This document shows, in pieces, positions 55,539-63,694 of a stretch of DNA of 64,000 bases. This stretch comes from VXPW01 sp965115815 (GTDB lineage Bacteria; Pseudomonadota; Alphaproteobacteria; TMED109): assembly GCA_965115815.1 (NCBI GenBank), contig OZ220465.1, positions 992,001 through 1,056,000 of the forward strand, in the 5' to 3' direction. Position numbers and translations under genes: made by a program. Within the stretch, counting starts at the first letter, position 1, and each line of letters begins with the position of its first letter. The notes beneath the pieces were generated by a model. The model was not told the DNA's origin. It made no database searches and saw only the letters and a program-made list of their open reading frames with translations.

Positions 55539-56906
55539 GTGCCGCTGGAGGGAAGGGGCGTGCTGCAGGAACCGAACCACTGGAGGGAAACGGTGGAAGA
55601 GACACTGCGATCTGCCAACACGTCGACGAAACCACAGTGGATCGCCGCGCAGGCGAGGAAGCACCCGGACCGGGTGTTCACCTCGGTGCACCACCTGATC
55701 GACGGGGACTGGATGCGGGAGGCTTGGCGTCGCACCCGGAAGGACGGGGCCGCCGGGATCGACGGCGTGACCGCGGCCGACTACGAGAAGAACCTGGAGG
55801 CCAACTTGGAGGACCTCCGGGATCGGATCCTGTCGTGCCGCACCTTCGCGCCGCCGGTTCGGCGGACCTGGATCCCGAAAGGGAACGGCGAGGTCCGGCC
55901 CCTGGGCATTCCGACCCTGGAAGACAAGGTGGCGCAACGAGCCATTCTCATGCTGCTGGAACCCATCTACGAAGCGGACTTCGTGCCGGGATCGTATGGG
56001 TTCCGGCCTGGACGATCGGCGCAGGAGGCCCTGCACGCCATCGACCAGGGCATCATGAAGAAGAAGAAGCGCTGGGTGATCGATGCGGATGTATCGAAGT
56101 ATTTCGACAGCATCCCGCATCGGGAACTCCGCGCCTTCCTGGACCTGCGGATCAAGGACGGTGTCCTCCGTCGCATGATCAACAAATGGTTGCGGGCGGG
56201 CGTCCTGGAGGAGGGCGTCCGGCACACCTCGGAAGCGGGCACGCCGCAAGGCGGCGTGCTGTCGCCGCTGCTCTCCAACCTGTTCCTGCACTACGTGTTG
56301 GATCGGTGGGTCGAGCAGACGGTTCAGCCCCGCCTCCGGGGCCGGTGCCAACGGGTGCGATACGCGGATGACTTCGTGCTGCTCTTCGAGCATCAGCGGG
56401 ACTGCGAACGGGTGCTGGCCGTCCTCGGCCAGCGCCTGGCCCGGTTCGGGCTGAGGCTGCACGCAGAGAAGACACGTTCCGTTGACTTTCGGGCCAAGCT
56501 GCCCCCGGATCCGGGAGCGGGCGCCACCTTCGACTTCCTGGGCTTCACCCATGTTTGGGTGCGGTCGAGATGGAAGTATGCGGTGTTGCGCCAGCTCACG
56601 GCCAAGGGCCGCTTGGCGCGGTCGGTGCGAGCGGTGCGGGAGTGGTGCCGACGGCATCGACACGCGCCCTTGCTCTACCAGCGCAACGATCTCGCACGGG
56701 TCATACGAGGCCATTGCGCCTACTACGGCCGGAGCGGGAACCGTGCCCGAACTGCCAGCTTCCGCTACCAAGTGATCCGAATCTGGCGAAAGTGGTTGTC
56801 GCGGCGCAGTCGTTCGGCCCGGGTGAACTGGGACCAGATGACCGCGCTGCTTCGCCGCTTGCCCTTGCCGACGGCCAAGATCATGCACGGATACGGGACC
56901 GCTTGA
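55539..56906 (+). CDS. Group II intron A reverse transcriptase/maturase, copy 1
   Basis: 455 residues with GTG start in the intron. RT0-RT7 are present: GIDGVTAADYEKNL, IPKGNGEVRPLGIPTLEDKVAQ, GSYGFRPGRSAQEAL, DADVSKYFDSI (catalytic Asp), GTPQGGVLSPLLSNLFLHYVLD and VRYADDFVLLF (YADD about 275-278), then the maturase X domain (WLSRRSR...). There is no C-terminal HNH endonuclease, so mobility would rely on nascent DNA strands. This copy has Leu 248 in LLSNLFLHY, the family-like residue, whereas copies 2 and 3 have Arg. Confidence 0.93.
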   Translation: MPLEGRGVLQEPNHWRETVEETLRSANTSTKPQWIAAQARKHPDRVFTSVHHLIDGDWMREAWRRTRKDGAAGIDGVTAADYEKNLEANLEDLRDRILSCRTFAPPVRRTWIPKGNGEVRPLGIPTLEDKVAQRAILMLLEPIYEADFVPGSYGFRPGRSAQEALHAIDQGIMKKKKRWVIDADVSKYFDSIPHRELRAFLDLRIKDGVLRRMINKWLRAGVLEEGVRHTSEAGTPQGGVLSPLLSNLFLHYVLDRWVEQTVQPRLRGRCQRVRYADDFVLLFEHQRDCERVLAVLGQRLARFGLRLHAEKTRSVDFRAKLPPDPGAGATFDFLGFTHVWVRSRWKYAVLRQLTAKGRLARSVRAVREWCRRHRHAPLLYQRNDLARVIRGHCAYYGRSGNRARTASFRYQVIRIWRKWLSRRSRSARVNWDQMTALLRRLPLPTAKIMHGYGTA

Positions 56907-56960
56907 GCGAACCTGTCCTGTAAGGAACCGGATGCCCTAATGCGGGCACGTCCGGATCTG

Positions 56961-58878
56961 GTGTGCCAGGCGAACTGGCAGAAGACAGGGGGTGAGAGTC
57001 CCCTGGAACGAAGGAGTAACCAAACCGCGTTTCTCCGCGAGCCGTGCGTCGGTTCCCGCGAGGGGGCAGGCGAAGCGTCGGTAGCGGCGCGGATGGGTGG
57101 GGCTAATGAGCACCGAAAATACGATGATCCGGGGTGCCGAGGTTTTCAGATCGGCCGAAGGCAACATCGCAGGCATCGATTTGGTGAGATGCCGGCGAGC
57201 CCCGCGGTGTCAGAGAACCCATACACGTCCGTACGTCTTCTGTTGGGACCCTGGGAGATCTTCAAGCTGTCCCGCCGATCGTGGCGGGACCGCGTAGGGA
57301 AGGAGAAACCCGAAGCCTATGACGAACGGTTTGAAGAAGTCGGATGGGGCCGTACGACCTGGGAAGGCGGCGAACAAGGGAGCGTCAGCTCCTGCGGAGT
57401 TGCTGGAGGAAAGGGCCCCAACCAAGGGGAATTCGGGACGCCAAAGCACGCGCCGAACGCAGGGTCGGGCACGCGTGCCACAGGCGGCGGACCGGATACG
57501 GAAAGCTGTAGAGAGGAACCCGAAGGAGCGTCTTACTGCACTCTTTCACCACATCACGCCGGAGGTGCTCCGGTCGGCCTGGCTCGGCCTGAAGAAGGAA
57601 GCCGCGGCCGGAGTCGACGGCGTGACGTGGGAGGCCTATGGCGAAGATCTGGACGAGCGTTTGCTCGACTTGCACTCGCGCCTGCACCGTGGAGGAGCGT
57701 ACCGGGCGTCGCCGGTTCGGCGGGTTGAGATACCCAAGCCGGACGGCGGGACACGACCGCTCGGGATTGCTGCACTGGAGGACAAGATCGTCCAGAAGGC
57801 AGTTGTGGATGTGATCCTGACACCGATCTTTGAGGTGGAGTTCCTGGGCTTCAGCTACGGGTTCCGACCGGGCCGAGGGGCGCATGACGCTCTCGACGCC
57901 CTGGCGTTCGGGATCGAGCGGCGCAAGGTCAACTGGATTGTCGATGCAGATATCCGGGCATTCTTCGACACCATCCCGAGGGATTGGCTGATCAAGTTCC
58001 TGGAGCACCGCATTGGCGACAGGCGGGTGATCCGTCTGATCCACAAATGGCTGAACGCTGGCGTCATGACCGACGGATCATGGAGCGACACCGGGGTGGG
58101 TTCGCCGCAGGGTGCGATTGTCAGCCCCTGCCTGGCGAACGTGTTCCTGCACTACGTGTTGGATCTGTGGTTTCACAAGGCATGGCGTCCGAAGGTTCCG
58201 GGCGGTCAAGCGATCATGGTCCGCTATGCGGACGATATCGTGGTCGGGTTTCAGTACAAGCGGGATGCGGAGCAATACCTTCGCGACGTTCGGGAGAGGC
58301 TGGAGCGCTTTGGGCTCGGCCTCCATCCGGACAAAACCCGTCTGGTCGAGTTCGGCCGGTTCGCCACGGCGAACCGCCGGAAGCGCGGGGCGGGCAAGCC
58401 GGAGACGTTCGACTTCTTGGGCTTCAGGCACTTCTGCACGAAGACCCGGGCCGGACACTTCAGGCTTGGGCGCAAGCCGATCGCAAAACGGGTCACAAGG
58501 ACCTTGACGCGCATCGGGGTGGTGCTTCGCAAACGATGGCACTACGACCTATGGGAGGTCGGCACGTGGCTAGGGCGGGTCTGTCAAGGCTGGCTCAACT
58601 ACTACGCCGTCCCGGGAGCGACCCGGTGGCTGCGCACGTTCCGCCAAAGGCTGCAACGCCTATGGATGCGGGCGATACGCCGCCGCTCCCAGCGCCACCG
58701 TTTCGACTGGAAGCGGCTGGAGCGCATGACCAAAATTCTTTGGCCGCGCGCAACCATCCGCCACCCATGGCCGGACCAGCGGTTTGCCGTCAAGCACTCG
58801 AGGTAGGAGCCGGATGGATTAACGTCCATGTCCGGATCTGTGCGGGGGGTGCGCAGCAATGCGCATTCCTACCGTAAC
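56961..58878 (+). mobile_element. Group II intron B, full length, nested in intron A
   Basis: 1918 bases from GTGTGCCAGGCG (5' GTGYG consensus) to CCTACCGTAAC (3' AY). Both borders are exact because copy 2 of intron A lacks it: GGATCTG/TGGGGGG is contiguous at 60896-60908. Domain V is at about 58809-58841 (GAGCCGGATGGA, TTAA, TCCATGTCCGGATCT), with the standard AGC triad. Intron B interrupts A exactly at the domain V/VI junction. Confidence 0.9.
57319..58806 (+). CDS. Group II intron B reverse transcriptase/maturase
   Basis: 495 residues, distinct from the intron A enzyme. About 60 N-terminal residues are basic and unconserved. RT motifs: GVDGVTWEAYGEDLD, IPKPDGGTRPLGIAALEDKIVQ, FSYGFRPGRGAHDAL, DADIRAFFDTI, GSPQGAIVSPCLANVFLHYVLD and VRYADDIVVGF (YADD 303-306). 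The X domain follows, with a WLGRVCQGWLNYYAVPG block. No HNH domain. It is the only intact B enzyme in the window and the likely helper for the ORF-less B-delta copies. Confidence 0.93.
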   Translation: MTNGLKKSDGAVRPGKAANKGASAPAELLEERAPTKGNSGRQSTRRTQGRARVPQAADRIRKAVERNPKERLTALFHHITPEVLRSAWLGLKKEAAAGVDGVTWEAYGEDLDERLLDLHSRLHRGGAYRASPVRRVEIPKPDGGTRPLGIAALEDKIVQKAVVDVILTPIFEVEFLGFSYGFRPGRGAHDALDALAFGIERRKVNWIVDADIRAFFDTIPRDWLIKFLEHRIGDRRVIRLIHKWLNAGVMTDGSWSDTGVGSPQGAIVSPCLANVFLHYVLDLWFHKAWRPKVPGGQAIMVRYADDIVVGFQYKRDAEQYLRDVRERLERFGLGLHPDKTRLVEFGRFATANRRKRGAGKPETFDFLGFRHFCTKTRAGHFRLGRKPIAKRVTRTLTRIGVVLRKRWHYDLWEVGTWLGRVCQGWLNYYAVPGATRWLRTFRQRLQRLWMRAIRRRSQRHRFDWKRLERMTKILWPRATIRHPWPDQRFAVKHSR

Positions 58879-58916
58879 TGGGGGGAGGGGCTCGGCAACG
58901 ACCCCTCCTACCCGGC

Positions 58917-60940
58917 TTGCGCCAGGCCAAGCCCTGGAGAGGGGGAAACCATGACGTAGGTTGAAACCTTTCGTCGCAAGCCTGCGGGTTCGACCCCCGC
59001 CCGGCAAAGGTGAGCCCGCCAGCCGGGAGCGAGTGTGGCATGGCGTGCGGTAACGCACGTCGTGAAGCGTACACAGCGGGCGGCGAAGCGTCGCTATGGA
59101 GCCTCGTAATCCTCAACGTCGGTGCCTTCATCTTTCGAGCAGTGGGGGCCGCACCGGAGTGCCGCATGCATGGGCAAGGCGCAACGGACCGTCCGGGGTC
59201 AGAGAACGACGCAAAGCCGCGGGATGGCTTGCCAGGGAACCTGGGAGATCCTGTTCCTGCCCGCAGGAATGACCGCTGGAAAGGGAGATAGCCAGCGTGA
59301 TCAATCAAGACCCCGGCCGGCCGCTGTGCCTGCACGGCGGCGGGAGCGCGCGAGCGAACACGAAACCTGCAGGCATCGTGCGGACCCGGCTGGCGAAACC
59401 AATGAGCCGAAGGGCACGCGGGGACAGGAAGTCGTAGCACGCTCATACTACCGTCGAAGGCGGGGAACCGGGTCCACCGGGTGCCGCTGGAGGGAAGGGG
59501 CGTGCTGCAGGAACCGAACCACTGGAGGGAAACGGTGGAAGAGACACTGCGATCTGCCAACACGTCGACGAAACCACAGTGGATCGCCGCGCAGGCGAGG
59601 AAGCACCCGGACCGGGTGTTCACCTCGGTGCACCACCTGATCGACGGGGACTGGATGCGGGAGGCTTGGCGTCGCACCCGGAAGGACGGGGCCGCCGGGA
59701 TCGACGGCGTGACCGCGGCCGACTACGAGAAGAACCTGGAGGCCAACGTGGAGGACCTCCGGGATCGGATCCTGTCGTGCCGCACCTTCGCGCCGCCGGT
59801 TCGGCGGACCTGGATCCCGAAGGGGAACGGCGAGGTCCGGCCCCTGGGCATTCCGACCCTGGAAGACAAGGTGGCGCAACGAGCCATTCTCATGCTGCTG
59901 GAACCCATCTACGAAGCGGACTTCGTGCCGGGATCGTATGGGTTCCGGCCTGGACGATCGGCGCAGGAGGCCCTGCACGCCATCGACCAGGGCATCATGA
60001 AGAAGAAGAAGCGCTGGGTGATCGATGCGGATGTATCGAAGTATTTCGACAGCATCCCGCATCGGGAACTCCGCGCCTTCCTGGACCTGCGGATCAAGGA
60101 CGGTGTCCTCCGTCGCATGATCAACAAATGGTTGCGGGCGGGCGTCCTGGAGGAGGGCGTCCGGCACACCTCGGAAGCGGGCACGCCGCAAGGCGGCGTG
60201 CTGTCGCCGCTGCTCTCCAACCGGTTCCTGCACTACGTGTTGGATCGGTGGGTCGAGCAGACGGTTCAGCCCCGCCTCCGGGGCCGGTGCCAACGGGTGC
60301 GATACGCGGATGACTTCGTGCTGCTCTTCGAGCATCAGCGGGACTGCGAACGGGTGCTGGCCGTCCTCGGCCAGCGCCTGGCCCGGTTCGGGCTGAGGCT
60401 GCACGCAGAGAAGACACGTTCCGTTGACTTTCGGGCCAAGCTGCCCCCGGATCCGGGAGCGGGCGCCACCTTCGACTTCCTGGGCTTCACCCATGTTTGG
60501 GTGCGGTCGAGATGGAAGTATGCGGTGTTGCGCCAGCTCACGGCCAAGGGCCGCTTGGCGCGGTCGGTGCGAGCGGTGCGGGAGTGGTGCCGACGGCATC
60601 GACACGCGCCCTTGCTCTACCAGCGCAACGATCTCGCACGGGTCATACGAGGCCATTGCGCCTACTACGGCCGGAGCGGGAACCGTGCCCGAACTGCCAG
60701 CTTCCGCTACCAAGTGATCCGAATCTGGCGAAAGTGGTTGTCGCGGCGCAGTCGTTCGGCCCGGGTGAACTGGGACCAGATGACCGCGCTGCTTCGCCGC
60801 TTGCCCTTGCCGACGGCCAAGATCATGCACGGATACGGGACCGCTTGAGCGAACCTGTCCTGTAAGGAACCGGATGCCCTAATGCGGGCACGTCCGGATC
60901 TGTGGGGGGAGGGGCTCGGCAACGACCCCTCCTACCCGGC
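58917..60940 (+). mobile_element. Group II intron A, copy 2, without intron B
   Basis: 2024 bases, exactly the length of copy 1 minus B. It begins immediately after the last base of copy 1 and ends immediately before copy 3. Domain V runs straight into domain VI (GGATCTG then TGGGGGG), giving the unoccupied B site. Confidence 0.9.
59481..60848 (+). CDS. Group II intron A reverse transcriptase/maturase, copy 2
   Basis: 455 residues, differing from copy 1 by Leu 90 to Val and Leu 248 to Arg. The second change puts a charge in the hydrophobic segment after SPLLSN (LLSNRFLHY), next to the palm, and may impair folding or activity. All other RT motifs and YADD are intact. Confidence 0.9.
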   Translation: MPLEGRGVLQEPNHWRETVEETLRSANTSTKPQWIAAQARKHPDRVFTSVHHLIDGDWMREAWRRTRKDGAAGIDGVTAADYEKNLEANVEDLRDRILSCRTFAPPVRRTWIPKGNGEVRPLGIPTLEDKVAQRAILMLLEPIYEADFVPGSYGFRPGRSAQEALHAIDQGIMKKKKRWVIDADVSKYFDSIPHRELRAFLDLRIKDGVLRRMINKWLRAGVLEEGVRHTSEAGTPQGGVLSPLLSNRFLHYVLDRWVEQTVQPRLRGRCQRVRYADDFVLLFEHQRDCERVLAVLGQRLARFGLRLHAEKTRSVDFRAKLPPDPGAGATFDFLGFTHVWVRSRWKYAVLRQLTAKGRLARSVRAVREWCRRHRHAPLLYQRNDLARVIRGHCAYYGRSGNRARTASFRYQVIRIWRKWLSRRSRSARVNWDQMTALLRRLPLPTAKIMHGYGTA

Positions 60941-61504
60941 TTGCGCCAGGCCAAGCCCTGGAGAGGGGGAAACCATGACGTAGGTTGAAACCTTTCGTCG
61001 CAAGCCTGCGGGTTCGACCCCCGCCCGGCAAAGGTGAGCCCGCCAGCCGGGAGCGAGTGTGGCATGGCGTGCGGTACCGCACGTCGTGAAGCGTACACAG
61101 CGGGCGGCGAAGCGTCGCTATGGAGCCTCGTAATCCTCAACGTCGGTGCCTTCATCTTTCGAGCAGTGGGGGCCGCACCGGAGTGCCGCATGCATGGGCA
61201 AGGCGCAACGGACCGTCCGGGGTCAGAGAACGACGCAAAGCCGCGGGATGGCTTGCCAGGGAACCTGGGAGATCCTGTTCCTGCCCGCAGGAATGACCGC
61301 TGGAAAGGGAGATAGCCAGCGTGATCAATCAAGACCCCGGCCGGCCGCTGTGCCTGCACGGCGGCGGGAGCGCGCGAGCGAACACGAAACCTGCAGGCAT
61401 CGTGCGGACCCGGCTGGCGAAACCAATGAGCCGAAGGGCACGCGGGGACAGGAAGTCGTAGCACGCTCATACTACCGTCGAAGGCGGGGAACCGGGTCCA
61501 CCGG

Positions 61505-62872
61505 GTGCCGCTGGAGGGAAGGGGCGTGCTGCAGGAACCGAACCACTGGAGGGAAACGGTGGAAGAGACACTGCGATCTGCCAACACGTCGACGAAACCA
61601 CAGTGGATCGCCGCGCAGGCGAGGAAGCACCCGGACCGGGTGTTCACCTCGGTGCACCACCTGATCGACGGGGACTGGATGCGGGAGGCTTGGCGTCGCA
61701 CCCGGAAGGACGGGGCCGCCGGGATCGACGGCGTGACCGCGGCCGACTACGAGAAGAACCTGGAGGCCAACGTGGAGGACCTCCGGGATCGGATCCTGTC
61801 GTGCCGCACCTTCGCGCCGCCGGTTCGGCGGACCTGGATCCCGAAGGGGAACGGCGAGGTCCGGCCCCTGGGCATTCCGACCCTGGAAGACAAGGTGGCG
61901 CAACGAGCCATTCTCATGCTGCTGGAACCCATCTACGAAGCGGACTTCGTGCCGGGATCGTATGGGTTCCGGCCTGGACGATCGGCGCAGGAGGCCCTGC
62001 ACGCCATCGACCAGGGCATCATGAAGAAGAAGAAGCGCTGGGTGATCGATGCGGATGTATCGAAGTATTTCGACAGCATCCCGCATCGGGAACTCCGCGC
62101 CTTCCTGGACCTGCGGATCAAGGACGGTGTCCTCCGTCGCATGATCAACAAATGGTTGCGGGCGGGCGTCCTGGAGGAGGGCGTCCGGCACACCTCGGAA
62201 GCGGGCACGCCGCAAGGCGGCGTGCTGTCGCCGCTGCTCTCCAACCGGTTCCTGCACTACGTGTTGGATCGGTGGGTCGAGCAGACGGTTCAGCCCCGCC
62301 TCCGGGGCCGGTGCCAACGGGTGCGATACGCGGATGACTTCGTGCTGCTCTTCGAGCATCAGCGGGACTGCGAACGGGTGCTGGCCGTCCTCGGCCAGCG
62401 CCTGGCCCGGTTCGGGCTGAGGCTGCACGCAGAGAAGACACGTTCCGTTGACTTTCGGGCCAAGCTGCCCCCGGATCCGGGAGCGGGCGCCACCTTCGAC
62501 TTCCTGGGCTTCACCCATGTTTGGGTGCGGTCGAGATGGAAGTATGCGGTGTTGCGCCAGCTCACGGCCAAGGGCCGCTTGGCGCGGTCGGTGCGAGCGG
62601 TGCGGGAGTGGTGCCGACGGCATCGACACGCGCCCTTGCTCTACCAGCGCAACGATCTCGCACGGGTCATACGAGGCCATTGCGCCTACTACGGCCGGAG
62701 CGGGAACCGTGCCCGAACTGCCAGCTTCCGCTACCAAGTGATCCGAATCTGGCGAAAGTGGTTGTCGCGGCGCAGTCGTTCGGCCCGGGTGAACTGGGAC
62801 CAGATGACCGCGCTGCTTCGCCGCTTGCCCTTGCCGACGGCCAAGATCATGCACGGATACGGGACCGCTTGA
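61505..62872 (+). CDS. Group II intron A reverse transcriptase/maturase, copy 3
   Basis: 455 residues, the same protein as copy 2, including Val 90 and Arg 248. The shared changes show copies 2 and 3 derive from one another rather than independently from copy 1. Confidence 0.9.
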   Translation: MPLEGRGVLQEPNHWRETVEETLRSANTSTKPQWIAAQARKHPDRVFTSVHHLIDGDWMREAWRRTRKDGAAGIDGVTAADYEKNLEANVEDLRDRILSCRTFAPPVRRTWIPKGNGEVRPLGIPTLEDKVAQRAILMLLEPIYEADFVPGSYGFRPGRSAQEALHAIDQGIMKKKKRWVIDADVSKYFDSIPHRELRAFLDLRIKDGVLRRMINKWLRAGVLEEGVRHTSEAGTPQGGVLSPLLSNRFLHYVLDRWVEQTVQPRLRGRCQRVRYADDFVLLFEHQRDCERVLAVLGQRLARFGLRLHAEKTRSVDFRAKLPPDPGAGATFDFLGFTHVWVRSRWKYAVLRQLTAKGRLARSVRAVREWCRRHRHAPLLYQRNDLARVIRGHCAYYGRSGNRARTASFRYQVIRIWRKWLSRRSRSARVNWDQMTALLRRLPLPTAKIMHGYGTA

Positions 62873-62926
62873 GCGAACCTGTCCTGTAAGGAACCGGATG
62901 CCCTAATGCGGGCACGTCCGGATCTG

Positions 62927-63656
62927 GTGTGCCAGGCGAACTGGCAGAAGACAGGGGGTGAGAGTCCCCTGGAACGAAGGAGTAACCAAACCGCGTTTCT
63001 CCGCGAGCCGTGCGTCGGTTCCCGCGAGGGGGCAGGCGAAGCGTCGGTAGCGGCGCGGATGGGTGGGGCTAATGAGCACCGAAAATACGATGATCCGGGG
63101 TGCCGAGGTTTTCAGATCGGCCGAAGGCAACATCGCAGGCATCGATTTGGTGAGATGCCGGCGAGCCCCGCGGTGTCAGAGAACCCATACACGTCCGTAC
63201 GTCTTCTGTTGGGACCCTGGGAGATCTTCAAGCTGTCCCGCCGATCGTGGCGGGACCGCGTAGGGAAGGAGAAACCCGAAGCCTATGACGAACGGCTTGA
63301 AGAAGTCGGATGGGGCCGTACGACCTGGGAAGGCGGCGAACAAGGGAGCGTCAGCTCCTGCGGAGTTGCTGGAGGAAAGGGCCCCAACCAAGGGGAATTC
63401 GGGACGCCAAAGCACGCGCCGAACGCAGTGTCGGGCAAGCGTGCCTCAGGCGGCGGACCGGATACGGAACGCCGCACGGTTCGACCGGAAGCGACGGGAG
63501 CGCAGGACCGAGAGTTCTGGGTCGCGCGCAATCCTCCGCCGCCCATGGCCGGATCCGCGGTTTGCCGTCAAGCACCCGAGGTAGGAGCCGGATGGATTAA
63601 CGTCCATGTCCGGATCTGCGCGGGGGGTGCGCAGTAATGCGCATTCCTACCGTAAC
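62927..63656 (+). mobile_element. Group II intron B-delta, ORF-less copy 2
   Basis: 730 bases with the same ends and insertion point as full-length B. A residual in-frame ORF (63285-63584, 99 codons) keeps the first ~60 RT residues fused to the last ~35 (FDRKRRERRTES..., FAVKHPR); all catalytic motifs are gone. The 3' part differs from full-length B at many bases but agrees with the copy at 50.8 kb, so B-delta is its own lineage rather than a fresh deletion of the neighbouring B. Confidence 0.85.
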
Positions 63657-63694
63657 TGGGGGGAGGGGCTCGGCAACGACCCCTCCTACCCGGC

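Larger units (their letters stand above)
54975..58916 (+). mobile_element. Group II intron A, copy 1, containing intron B (twintron)
   Basis: 2024 bases of intron A plus 1918 bases of B. The 5' boundary (TTGCGCCAGGCC) is set by comparing the IS630 flank with copy 1 of the IS: the exon reads AGGAAGCTCGA and the intron begins. Domain I is about 560 bases, the RT gene follows, then domain V at about 56923-56959 (GAACCGGATGCCC, TAAT, GGGCACGTCCGGATCT). Domain VI lies after B at 58879-58916 (TGGGGGGAGGGG, CTCGGCAACG, ACCCCTCCTACCCGGC), with the bulged branch A expected in CCTACCC. The next intron copy starts at the following base. Confidence 0.88.
60941..63694 (+). mobile_element. Group II intron A, copy 3, containing intron B-delta
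   Basis: 2024 bases of intron A plus 730 of B-delta. Nearly identical to copy 2 (one difference seen in the 5' region, GGTAACG versus GGTACCG near 61076). Its last base, 63694, is followed by the transposase exon TCGAGTGCGCC. Confidence 0.9.

Noticed and set aside
55506..56888. 460-codon minus-strand frames opposite each intron A RT gene
   Set aside because: Antisense of clear reverse transcriptase genes; identical between copies only because the DNA is.
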